NCBI GenBank assembly: GCA_947625305.1 | Contig: CANQNW010000016.1 | Location: 1 to 40,687 of the forward strand | Origin: Candidatus Gastranaerophilales bacterium | GTDB taxonomy: Bacteria; Cyanobacteriota; Vampirovibrionia; Gastranaerophilales; Gastranaerophilaceae | Length of the DNA stretch: 40,687 bases | Direction of reading: 5' to 3' | The notes under the pieces: generated by a model | Database searches by the model: none | Told to the model about the DNA's origin: nothing | What the model saw: only the letters and a program-made list of their open reading frames with translations | Shown: positions 24,497 through 32,862 of the stretch, piece by piece | How positions within the stretch are numbered: position 1 is the stretch's first letter | How the letters are laid out: every line of letters starts with the position of its first letter | Made by a program: the position numbers and the translations under genes

Positions 24497-27092
24497 TTTG
24501 TTTGTTCTTTTCCAATTCTTTTTCTATTTTACTTTTTCTTCCTATAAAAAGCCCTGCAATAAGTGTAATACCAAGAATTACTGCCATTGCAATACCGAAG
24601 GTTTTAAGCCATTTTCTTGAATTATACATTTTTTCGGCTGTTTCTTTCACAAGGTCTTTTACCGGTTTACCGATAAGATTACTTCTTTCAACAGCATTTG
24701 CGTTCTCTGTTCCTGTTGCATTAAAAGATATCCTGTTTGACAGTTCGGGGGTGATTGTATTTTTCCAATCCCAAACTTTAGTCTTTAAATCTTTTAAATA
24801 AGCATTAAAGCCTTTAAGTCCTTCTTTTCCGCCTTGAGGTTTTGTTAAAAGAATTACATCATCTGCTTTATCAAATAAAACCTCTGATATTATACGATAT
24901 TCATCTGCCGTAATATTAAATTTAGAAGTTGTGAATTTTTCAACATAATCTGTAGGAGTAGCCTCCATAAGCATTTTTTTAATAATTTCTGACAATCTGT
25001 TTACTGTTTCTGTATCTACTTCCGTATCTGCTTTTAGATTTTTAATTTTCCTGAATGCCATTCTGATTTTATCGTCAAGTTGTGCTTTATTAGCCGGATT
25101 TAATATATCTATTGTTTGAATTAATCTGTACAATGATGATTTAGTACCTAAAGCTCTTTCTGCCGCCATTAAGTTAACAGTGTTTTCAACAGTGCCTCTT
25201 TTTGAAGCATATAATGCTTGTTTTATTGCGTGAATAGTATTATAACCAAATTTCTTTTCTTCTTCTTCTATTAATGGAGTTTCTTTTAGAAGTTTCAAAG
25301 CTCCTTTAATATCATCTGCATTTACTTTGTTTTTAAATTCTTCTATTAATTTAGCAGCAGTTTCTTTAGCTATTTTGTTATTTTCACAGAACTTACTGAT
25401 TAAATCAGAAGCATTATCAATTCCACTTTCGCCTATTTCTTTAAAAATATTTTCGGATAATGCTTTGAAATCGTCGCCTTTTATATTTTTAACAGCATCT
25501 CTGCCGATAGTTCTCATATTTTTTTCAACTGTAGCAAGAAAATCTTTTCCTGCTTTTGATTCATAATCATCCATAAGGTTAAGTAAATCCTTCAATAAAG
25601 AGTCTACCGTATTTTTACCTTTAGAATCAGATAATTTCTGAAGTTTTTCGAAGAAGATTTGCATATTGCCGTTTTGTAATTCCATAAGATCTTTTTCGCT
25701 GAATTTTAAAGTCTTAAAGAGTTTTTTACAAGTTCTGCCCCACTGATTAGCTATATAAGTACCTGCTTTATCACCAACTCTGGCATTAATATATTCGTCA
25801 ACAACTATTTTTTTGGATTCAAAATCTTTTAATATTTTATTTAAAGATTTAATTTTTGATGAAATATCTTCTAAAGTTACTGCTTTAGGTTCAAATTTTC
25901 CTGCTAATCTGCTTTGTATTTCTCTTAATTTTTGTTGTTTTTGAGGTCTGTTTAAACGTTGAGAATTAGAAAGCAACGTAACTAACCTGCTTGCAGCTTC
26001 ATTAGATTTTCCTGTTGCCAATAAATCAGTAATATATTCTTTTTCCATATTTGAGAATGAAGAAATAAAGTTATCAGGAACAACATCTTTTAACATATCC
26101 GATAAAGAATTAATATCTACTGGAACTTTTGTTTGAGCTTTTTTAGTTAAATTTTTTAATATGTCTTTAACGGTTCTTGATAAATCAGCGGAATTAGCAT
26201 CGGGTAAAAGTCCGTTTGCTATTTTATCAAGCATTACTTCATTTACTTCATTTCCTGCATTTTGTTTAAGATATTTCATTAAAGCTTTTTCTTTTGATGT
26301 GGTACGGAATTTATTTATTAATGTACTGAATGTTCCTGATAATTTACCTTCTTGAATAGCTTTTTGTGTTGATTTAAGGGCGGATTTTTCAAATGCTTCA
26401 TTAATAGGTGTTTCAAGTGCATTACAAGCTAAAGCGCTCATAACTGGGCTTGCAAATCCTGCAGACAGCATCCATAAAGTATTACCTTGTATTGCTGTTT
26501 TCTTTGCTCTTTGCTTAATAAAATTATCACGGTCGGGAAGATTTTCGCTAACTTTAAGTTTTTTGCCTATTCTGTCTAAATCTTCTCTTGAATATAAATC
26601 GGTTAAATCGTACTGCGGGTCAAGGAAGAGATTCTTTTTACGACCTTGAGAATCTATATATTTTTGATGAATATCAACACCTGTTCTTGCTTTAATCGGT
26701 GCCTGAAGTGCTATTTTCGGCCATAAAGCCATTGAACCCAAGAATGTTCCCATTCCGACAAATTCCATTGACTTGCTCAATTTAAGCGGATTTTTCACGA
26801 ATAAATAAGAGGCTATTGCAAGCGATCCGAGTTTTAAAGCTATATCATTTATTCTGCCGAGTTCATGGTCGTTTGATTGTCCGTTTGCCGCACGGCCTAT
26901 ATTTACTATATCTTTTTTAATATCTTTTACATATTCTATCGGAGAACCGAAAATTCTTGAAGGAAGTAATCTGCCTTTATCCTCCAAGGGTTTAATTTTT
27001 CCTTTCGTATCTATTGTATATGTATGTTTATAAACAGGCGAAGGATTATATATTTTTTGATTAGAACTATATGTTTCAAGTAAATTTGTCAT
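24489..27092 (-). CDS. Large membrane protein of unknown function (867 aa)
   Basis: No family recognised. The N-terminal 230 residues contain three hydrophobic segments (about 86-104, 111-131, 205-227). The middle (about 235-830) is long, charged and predicted mostly helical, with repeated Leu/Lys/Glu patterns but no catalytic motif. A C-terminal helix (about 839-858, GIAMAVILGITLIAGLFIG) is followed by a lysine-rich tail. Residues 130-227 align in order with the upstream 359-aa protein: QAPIKARTGVD with ELPVKWKHGID, DRIGKKLKV with DKVAKKMHL, then a hydrophobic segment ending in ALE/PFE. The two genes thus share a module, and this one has gained a 600-residue extension. It begins one base after the preceding stop, and its end overlaps the GH13 gene by 8 bases. 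Confidence 0.8.
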   Translation of the reverse strand: MTNLLETYSSNQKIYNPSPVYKHTYTIDTKGKIKPLEDKGRLLPSRIFGSPIEYVKDIKKDIVNIGRAANGQSNDHELGRINDIALKLGSLAIASYLFVKNPLKLSKSMEFVGMGTFLGSMALWPKIALQAPIKARTGVDIHQKYIDSQGRKKNLFLDPQYDLTDLYSREDLDRIGKKLKVSENLPDRDNFIKQRAKKTAIQGNTLWMLSAGFASPVMSALACNALETPINEAFEKSALKSTQKAIQEGKLSGTFSTLINKFRTTSKEKALMKYLKQNAGNEVNEVMLDKIANGLLPDANSADLSRTVKDILKNLTKKAQTKVPVDINSLSDMLKDVVPDNFISSFSNMEKEYITDLLATGKSNEAASRLVTLLSNSQRLNRPQKQQKLREIQSRLAGKFEPKAVTLEDISSKIKSLNKILKDFESKKIVVDEYINARVGDKAGTYIANQWGRTCKKLFKTLKFSEKDLMELQNGNMQIFFEKLQKLSDSKGKNTVDSLLKDLLNLMDDYESKAGKDFLATVEKNMRTIGRDAVKNIKGDDFKALSENIFKEIGESGIDNASDLISKFCENNKIAKETAAKLIEEFKNKVNADDIKGALKLLKETPLIEEEEKKFGYNTIHAIKQALYASKRGTVENTVNLMAAERALGTKSSLYRLIQTIDILNPANKAQLDDKIRMAFRKIKNLKADTEVDTETVNRLSEIIKKMLMEATPTDYVEKFTTSKFNITADEYRIISEVLFDKADDVILLTKPQGGKEGLKGFNAYLKDLKTKVWDWKNTITPELSNRISFNATGTENANAVERSNLIGKPVKDLVKETAEKMYNSRKWLKTFGIAMAVILGITLIAGLFIGRKSKIEKELEKNKQNG

Positions 27093-27093
27093 A

Positions 27094-28173
27094 TTAACAT
27101 ACTACCTTTTCTTTAGTTTCATCAATTAATGATACTGCTGCCTGATTTTTTGACCCCTTATCTTTATTAAAGTCAAAAAGTGTTTTAAAATTGCCTAATA
27201 AAGTTACACCAATTGCAGCACCTAACAAAATTCTTCCTGCTATTTTACAATTTTTGCTGCTATTATTGACGAAGGACTTGCAGCTTTCAATAAATCTTTT
27301 TGAGAATAACTTAACAAATTGTAACGGATTTCTAATGCCATAATCCAATTTTAACTTTTCGGGGATTAAAGAAATTCTTTCAAAAGGTTCTTGCATTGCA
27401 ACACCCACACCAACAGCAGCCCATAAATATGATGCTAATGTTGAGAATAATTTTGTTTGTATTATTTTTTCTCTTATTTTTGGTTTTACTTTTTGGTCAG
27501 AGGATGTTAAATCGCCGGTATCAAGGTGCATTTTTTTAGCAACTTTGTCATAATAAGCATTTCTGTCGTCTCCATAGTTTTTATTATCATAAAATAAATC
27601 CCATCTCGGAAATTCAACACTTTCATATGCTTTATGATATTCGTATTTTACTAAGTTTTTATTATTACCGTCTTCGGGCAATTCGTTTATTTTTTGTTTA
27701 AACGGAAGATTTACATCAATTCCGTGTTTCCATTTTACGGGGAGTTCAATTAATTTCTTTGAGAAAGTCTTGGCAAGACCGTAAAATAATACTCCTAATG
27801 CCATTTTTTGCCCATGTTTTAATGATTTTGTAAATGCTTCTGTTTTAAAATACTTTGAGGCATAATTAAATACAGCTATTAACATTGCACTGCCGGTTAA
27901 ATAAGGTACTGTTCCCATGGTTAAGAATTCATAAAAATTAGCATTTTTACTGCCTTTTAATCCTTTTTTAGGGTAAACGGTAAATGCTTTTGCCAATTTA
28001 TCTGCTTGGATTTTTGCACCCGTTAATAAAGGATGTTTTTTTCTTTCCTCTACCATTAAATATGCATTATTTACAAATGTTTTTTCTTTTTTGTCCTCTG
28101 TATCCTTTTTTTTAGCAAAAGAAACCGAATTTGCAAATTGATTATTATTTTGTATTCCTAACTGATAAACCAT
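27094..28173 (-). CDS. Membrane protein of unknown function (359 aa), first gene of the block
   Basis: Not recognised as a known family. It opens with an Asn-rich segment containing SVSFAKKK (16-23). Hydrophobic segments lie around 82-105 (FLTMGTVPYLTGSAMLIAVFNYA), 123-137, 245-261 (TLASYLWAAVGVGVAMQ) and 311-327 (KIAGRILLGAAIGVTLLG). The 143-265 region is homologous in order and spacing to residues 130-227 of the downstream 867-aa protein. The C-terminal Cys is the last residue and is not a lipobox. GAGGT lies four bases before the ATG. A possible -10 box, TATAAT (28204-28199, minus strand), precedes it in the 247-base divergent region shared with the zinc-ribbon gene. It is tightly linked to the three genes after it. 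Confidence 0.8.
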   Translation of the reverse strand: MVYQLGIQNNNQFANSVSFAKKKDTEDKKEKTFVNNAYLMVEERKKHPLLTGAKIQADKLAKAFTVYPKKGLKGSKNANFYEFLTMGTVPYLTGSAMLIAVFNYASKYFKTEAFTKSLKHGQKMALGVLFYGLAKTFSKKLIELPVKWKHGIDVNLPFKQKINELPEDGNNKNLVKYEYHKAYESVEFPRWDLFYDNKNYGDDRNAYYDKVAKKMHLDTGDLTSSDQKVKPKIREKIIQTKLFSTLASYLWAAVGVGVAMQEPFERISLIPEKLKLDYGIRNPLQFVKLFSKRFIESCKSFVNNSSKNCKIAGRILLGAAIGVTLLGNFKTLFDFNKDKGSKNQAAVSLIDETKEKVVC

Positions 28174-28293
28174 TTTACCTCACATATATATGCCGGTTAT
28201 TATAAACATGCTAAATATTTATTATTGCTACATTTCTGACCATTTTGATAAAATTTTTACAAAATTTTACATTACGTAGTTTAAGAAAAATTC

Positions 28294-28322
28294 TTGCTAA
28301 AAGTCAACTAAAATTATACAAT
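28294..28322 (+). promoter_or_regulatory. Predicted promoter of the zinc-ribbon gene
   Basis: TTGCTA (28294-28299), 17 bases, TACAAT (28317-28322), giving a leader of about 90 bases before the ATG at 28421. The leader is AT-rich, and I see no strong hairpin in it. Confidence 0.5.
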
Positions 28323-28420
28323 ATTTTTTGTAGATAACTACTTAGTAATAAATTTTCCGAAAAACTTTTATTCCTATCGCAATTATTTACAAATATTACC
28401 AAACTAAGGAGAAAACCAAC

Positions 28421-28711
28421 ATGTACGAAGACGAAAAACTCATTTGCGAAGATTGCGGAAGTGAATTTGTATTTACTGCCGGGGAGCAAGAATTCTATGC
28501 GCAAAGAGGTCTTGTTAACAAACCAAAACGTTGCCCTGAATGCAGAAAAAACAGAAGACAAAAGAACAGAAAAAAAATGTATGAAGTTACCTGTTCTAAA
28601 TGCGGATGTCAAACAAAAGTTCCTTTTAAACCGATTGAAGGTAAGGAAGTTTACTGTAAAGACTGTTATAATGCGATAAAAGAAGCCGCAGCAAACTCGG
28701 AAGCTAATTAA
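28421..28711 (+). CDS. Double zinc-ribbon protein (96 aa)
   Basis: A small protein with two four-cysteine zinc-binding units in tandem. The first uses Cys9/Cys12 and Cys38/Cys41 (ICEDCG...KRCPECRK), with the FYAQRGL segment typical of the 'probable zinc-ribbon' family (Pfam zf-trcl). The second uses Cys58/Cys61 and Cys79/Cys82 (TCSKCG...VYCKDCY), with the VPFKP core seen in the widespread CxxC-x17-CxxC ribbon. The two are joined by a very basic linker (RKNRRQKNRKK) suited to nucleic-acid binding. GGAG precedes the ATG by nine bases. It is a single-gene unit with its own promoter and terminator. The function is not established; regulation through, or stress-linked binding to, RNA or DNA is an inference. 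Confidence 0.85.
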   Translation: MYEDEKLICEDCGSEFVFTAGEQEFYAQRGLVNKPKRCPECRKNRRQKNRKKMYEVTCSKCGCQTKVPFKPIEGKEVYCKDCYNAIKEAAANSEAN

Positions 28712-28728
28712 TTTTTTATAAATTAATA

Positions 28729-28763
28729 AAAAAAAGAGATGATTTTTTATCATCTCTTTTTTT
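28729..28763 (+). terminator. Intrinsic terminator after the zinc-ribbon gene
   Basis: A 15-bp perfect stem (28729-28743 with 28749-28763) pairs AAAAAGAGATGAT with ATCATCTCTTTTT around a five-T loop and ends in a run of T. The A-run on the other side means it could also work in the opposite direction. Confidence 0.9.
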
Positions 28764-28826
28764 GTAATATTTCATTAATATTTTAATTGTGGTTTAATTA
28801 TTTTATAAATCTTAATCGGAGTAATT

Positions 28827-30098
28827 ATGAAATCATTAAATATAGGAATAATAGGTTTTGGCACGGTAGGATGCGGTGTTTTTGAAACATTAAAATCATT
28901 TAAAGATATTTCAATAAAAAAAATCGCAGTAAAAAATATTAATAAAAAAAGGAATATTGAAAATTTTGATAATTCTTTATTAACTGATAACCCTTATGAA
29001 ATCGTTAACAATCCTGATATAGATGTAGTTATTGAAGTTGCAGGCGGGGTTAATCCCATATTTGATATATTAAAAACCGCTATAAATAACGGTAAACATA
29101 TAATTACAGCTAATAAAGAACTGTTAGCGAAACACGGAAACGAACTGTTTTCAATGGCAAGAGAAAAAAGTACGGTAATCTTGTATGAAGCGGCAGTCGC
29201 AGGCGGTATTCCGATTATAATGCCGATAAAAACCATTTTATGTGCTAATAAAATTACAAAAATAGCCGCAATATTAAACGGAACAACAAATTATATCTTA
29301 ACAAAAATGGCAGAGCAGGAATTATCTTATGAAACAGCGCTAAAGCAGGCGCAGGAACTGGGCTATGCCGAAACAGATCCTACGGGCGATGTCGAAGGTT
29401 TTGATGCCGCTTATAAAATCTCTATCTTATCAACCATTTCTTTTAACAAAAGAGTTGATATAAATAAAATTTATCGTGAGGGAATAACAAAAATAACCTC
29501 GCAGGATATTAAATCGGCAAAAGAATTAGGCTACAGAATAAAACTTATCGCTATGGGCAGAGTGTTAGACGAAGGCAAAATTGATGTAAGAGTTCATCCT
29601 ATGCTTGTTGCAAAAAAACATCTGCTTGCGAAAGTAAACAATGCAACAAATTCTATAATGCTGTCAGGGTATCCTGTCGGTGATTTGGTATTTACAGGGG
29701 CAGGGGCAGGCGCTGAACCTACTTCAAGTTCCGTTGTCGGAGATTTGCTTGTTTTAGCCTCAGAACTTGAAATTACAAATTCTCCGCTCCCGCAATCAAT
29801 TTGTACTCACAATGAAACAGCAGAACAAATTGATATCGGTGATACCTATAACGACTATTATATTTCAATCACAACAAGCAATAACCCCGGAACTATCGGT
29901 ATTATAGGTACAATTTGCGGAAAAAATAACATTAACATTTCAACAATTATGCAAAAAGGCATTAACAAAGATAACACCGCTGAAATTGTCGTTTTAACGG
30001 AAACAAGTAAAGAATCGGATGTTCAAAACGCATTAAAAGAATTAATTCAATCTGAAAGTATAAAAAATATAAACAACCTGTTAAGGGTAATGAATTAG
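28827..30098 (+). CDS. hom: Homoserine dehydrogenase
   Basis: Reduces aspartate semialdehyde to homoserine with NAD(P)H, the branch step towards threonine and methionine. The 423 residues comprise an N-terminal Rossmann domain (GFGTVGCGVFETL, 11-23), the catalytic domain with TANKELLA, ILNGTTNYILTKM and DPTGDVEGFDAAYKI, and a C-terminal ACT domain (about 345-420, PGTIGIIGTICGKNNINISTIMQ) that usually gives threonine feedback. It is monofunctional, with no aspartokinase part. CGGAG precedes the ATG by six bases. thrC follows after 9 bases. thrB, the kinase needed between them, is not in this window. Confidence 0.96.
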   Translation: MKSLNIGIIGFGTVGCGVFETLKSFKDISIKKIAVKNINKKRNIENFDNSLLTDNPYEIVNNPDIDVVIEVAGGVNPIFDILKTAINNGKHIITANKELLAKHGNELFSMAREKSTVILYEAAVAGGIPIIMPIKTILCANKITKIAAILNGTTNYILTKMAEQELSYETALKQAQELGYAETDPTGDVEGFDAAYKISILSTISFNKRVDINKIYREGITKITSQDIKSAKELGYRIKLIAMGRVLDEGKIDVRVHPMLVAKKHLLAKVNNATNSIMLSGYPVGDLVFTGAGAGAEPTSSSVVGDLLVLASELEITNSPLPQSICTHNETAEQIDIGDTYNDYYISITTSNNPGTIGIIGTICGKNNINISTIMQKGINKDNTAEIVVLTETSKESDVQNALKELIQSESIKNINNLLRVMN

Positions 30099-30107
30099 GA
30101 GGCTTTT

Positions 30108-31175
30108 ATGAAAAAAAATCATTATCAGGGATTAATAAATAAATATAGAGAATATCTTCCCGTATCGGATTCAACCCCGATAATTACTTTAAATGAAGGG
30201 AATACTCCTTTAATAAAAGCCGATAATTTAGCAAAAAAAATAGGTTTAAAAGGTAATGTTTATTTAAAATATGAAGGAGCAAATCCTACGGGCAGTTTTA
30301 AAGACAGAGGCATGACAATGGCTGTTACAAAAGCCGTTGAAGATGGTTCTAAAGCTATTATTTGCGCCTCAACAGGCAACACAAGCGCCGCTGCTGCAGC
30401 TTACGGCGCAAAAGCAGGTGTCAGAGTTTTTGTTTTAATTCCTGACGGTTATATTGCGCTTGGAAAACTTTCTCAAGCAATGATGTACGGCGCTGAGATT
30501 ATTGCTATTCAAGGCAATTTTGATGAAGCGCTTGAAATGGTTATTGAAATCTCCAAAAATTCGCCCATTACATTAGTAAATTCGGTAAACCCTTACAGAA
30601 TTGAAGGTCAAAAAACAGGTGCTTTTGAAATTATAGAAGCTTTGGGTGATGCTCCTGATTATCATTTTATACCCGTAGGTAATGCAGGTAACATAACTGC
30701 CTACTTTAAAGGTTATGAAGAATTCTTTAATCTTCAAAAATGTACACAGCTTCCAAAAATGATGGGATATGAAGCAGAAGGTGCTGCCGCAATAGTTAGA
30801 GGTGAAAGAATTTTGCATCCTGAAACCATTGCAACGGCAATAAGAATAGGAAATCCTGCAAGCTGGAAACAGGCTGAAAGAGCAAGAGATTTATCAAATG
30901 GCAGAATTGACTGTGTAACGGATGAAGAAATTATTGAAGCATATAAACTTATGGCATCAACGGAGGGCATTTTAGCCGAACCGGGAAGTGCTGCTTCCGT
31001 TGCCGGCTTAATTAAAGCTAATAAAATGGGACTTATTAAAAAGGATTCAACATCTGTTTGTATTTTAACGGGTAACGGCTTAAAGGATCCTGATAGCGCA
31101 ATAAAATACGCAGGCGCTCAAGTTAAAAGAACCAAAGCGGATTTACATGAAATTCTTAATATAATTAACTTATAA
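30108..31175 (+). CDS. thrC: Threonine synthase
   Basis: A PLP enzyme that converts O-phosphohomoserine to threonine. The 355 residues correspond to the shorter type. The PLP lysine is Lys65 in GSFKDRGMT. The substrate and phosphate loops are visible in [31 protein letters not shown] and [15 protein letters not shown]. An ideal AGGAGG lies before the ATG. It is the second gene of the hom-thrC unit. Its 3' end overlaps the convergent tolC-like gene by six bases, so there is no room for an intrinsic terminator after it. Confidence 0.96.
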   Translation: MKKNHYQGLINKYREYLPVSDSTPIITLNEGNTPLIKADNLAKKIGLKGNVYLKYEGANPTGSFKDRGMTMAVTKAVEDGSKAIICASTGNTSAAAAAYGAKAGVRVFVLIPDGYIALGKLSQAMMYGAEIIAIQGNFDEALEMVIEISKNSPITLVNSVNPYRIEGQKTGAFEIIEALGDAPDYHFIPVGNAGNITAYFKGYEEFFNLQKCTQLPKMMGYEAEGAAAIVRGERILHPETIATAIRIGNPASWKQAERARDLSNGRIDCVTDEEIIEAYKLMASTEGILAEPGSAASVAGLIKANKMGLIKKDSTSVCILTGNGLKDPDSAIKYAGAQVKRTKADLHEILNIINL

Positions 31176-32840
31176 TAAATCCACATCCGATGTATTTAAC
31201 GGCACACCCATTAACTTTTCAAGATTTGCGGCAGATACATGGTAATTTAACAGTGTATTATAATAATCAAGCTGGGAATTTCTGTAGGTTGTTTCCGCAT
31301 CTTTAAGTTCTATTGCATCACCCAGACCAACCTTATATCTGCCTGAGGCTTGGTCATACTGCTCTTTTGCCTGATCCATTGATAGTTTTGCTACTGCTAT
31401 ACTTTCTTGAGCGGTTGTCATATTCAAATATGCCTGTTTAACCTCAAAATATATGGTTTGTTTTGTATTTTCATAATCCGCAAGGTCTTTTTTGTATGTA
31501 GCTTTTGCCTCATCAACCTGCTTTTTCAACTGCAGTAAATTAACCGTTTGATAGTTTAACTGCGCTCCGAATTGATACCCGTAATCGGTATCCATTCTTT
31601 TTCCGCCTCTTGAATAAGACGCAAACCCTGATAAATTAGGGGTAAATGCCCTTCTTGATGCTCGAACCAAAAGTTCAGATGCATCCGCTTTCTTTTTTGC
31701 CGCCAATAACTCGGGGCTTGTATCATATGCAGTATTTACGGCATCCTCTGCATTTATGTCATAAGCTTTTGTTGTTAAGTTATCAGTTACATCATAATCG
31801 GAATAATCAGGCATGCCCATTGCGTTGCTTAATTGTACATATGCGATCTTCAATGTATTTTTTGCCTGAAGCAGATTTAATTTAGCCCTTCCCAAATTAT
31901 GTTCCGCAGTTAGTACATCTATTTTTGCTTTTGTACCGATATCATAATATGCTTTTGCCTGTTCTAAGTGAAGTGTATAATCATTTACGGTATCTTCATA
32001 TACTTTTACCTGCTGTTGAGCAAAAAGCAAATTGTAATAAGCCTGTTTTACGGTAAATACGACGGTATTAATCGCTGTTTCAAGATTATATTTTGCGGAT
32101 TCATAGGTTCTTTTTGCTAAATCCGCCTGAGCCTTTGTTTTTCCGAAATCAAACAACAACATGTTGCCTGATACTGTCGGAGTATAGAACATATCATACA
32201 CTTGAGTGGGAAATGCAAAGTTTGATACCTGCATATCATTTCTTGAATAGCTTACTCCTGCCGAAAAAGTCGGGAAATAATTTGCCCAAGCCTGCGCTAT
32301 TTTACTTTTATATATCTCCGCATTACTCATTGCAGACTTAATTGCAGGATGATGTTCAAGCGCAAGTTTAACGCAATCATTAACTTCTATAATTTTATTT
32401 GTTTCAATACTGCCCTGATAAGCCGTATCTGTTAATACTTTTTCCGAATTTCCTTCAGAAACTGCCGGAATTTCTTTTAATTCAGTTTGTTTTTTCTTTT
32501 CCTGTTTTTTTTGTTTTTTAGCGAGTTTAGCTTTTTTCTTTTGTTCTTTTTGAACTTTTTCTATTGTTTTTATTTCTTCAATATCAGGCTTTTCTGCGTT
32601 TAATTCTTCAGCCTGTTCATTCTTTGTTTTTTTGTTTCTTACAAAGATATTCTTTAAAGACTTTTTACTTTTGGTTTTCTTTATCTCAACTGCATTTTGA
32701 GTTTGCTCCGTTGTTATTCTTGAAGGAAGTTCATTTATTATCTGAGGAATAATAATCTCATCCCTTATGGCATTTTCATCCTCCGCAAAAACAGGACTTG
32801 CCAATACTAATAATATAAATAACAATAATTTTTTATTCAT
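31170..32840 (-). CDS. TolC-family outer membrane efflux protein with charged N-terminal extension
   Basis: The outer-membrane channel of the RND system encoded just upstream. The start is placed at the ATG at 32840 because [19 protein letters not shown] is then a clean signal peptide. A longer in-frame start at 32909 would hide it and run back into the pump gene. The mature protein opens with about 110 residues that are very rich in Lys, Glu and Gln (for example [20 protein letters not shown]), unusual for this family. After that (about 150-550) come two outer-membrane efflux repeats with long helices ([55 protein letters not shown]) and the closing [27 protein letters not shown]. It follows the pump gene by 22 bases. 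Confidence 0.9.
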   Translation of the reverse strand: MNKKLLLFILLVLASPVFAEDENAIRDEIIIPQIINELPSRITTEQTQNAVEIKKTKSKKSLKNIFVRNKKTKNEQAEELNAEKPDIEEIKTIEKVQKEQKKKAKLAKKQKKQEKKKQTELKEIPAVSEGNSEKVLTDTAYQGSIETNKIIEVNDCVKLALEHHPAIKSAMSNAEIYKSKIAQAWANYFPTFSAGVSYSRNDMQVSNFAFPTQVYDMFYTPTVSGNMLLFDFGKTKAQADLAKRTYESAKYNLETAINTVVFTVKQAYYNLLFAQQQVKVYEDTVNDYTLHLEQAKAYYDIGTKAKIDVLTAEHNLGRAKLNLLQAKNTLKIAYVQLSNAMGMPDYSDYDVTDNLTTKAYDINAEDAVNTAYDTSPELLAAKKKADASELLVRASRRAFTPNLSGFASYSRGGKRMDTDYGYQFGAQLNYQTVNLLQLKKQVDEAKATYKKDLADYENTKQTIYFEVKQAYLNMTTAQESIAVAKLSMDQAKEQYDQASGRYKVGLGDAIELKDAETTYRNSQLDYYNTLLNYHVSAANLEKLMGVPLNTSDVDLL

Positions 32841-32862
32841 TTTTCCCACTCTACTCTTAAAA

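Noticed and set aside
28304-28753. 149-residue open frame on the minus strand opposite the zinc-ribbon gene
   Set aside because: It is the antisense of a gene with clear paired cysteines, a ribosome binding site, a promoter and a terminator. Its own product is Phe-rich shadow sequence with no start signal.
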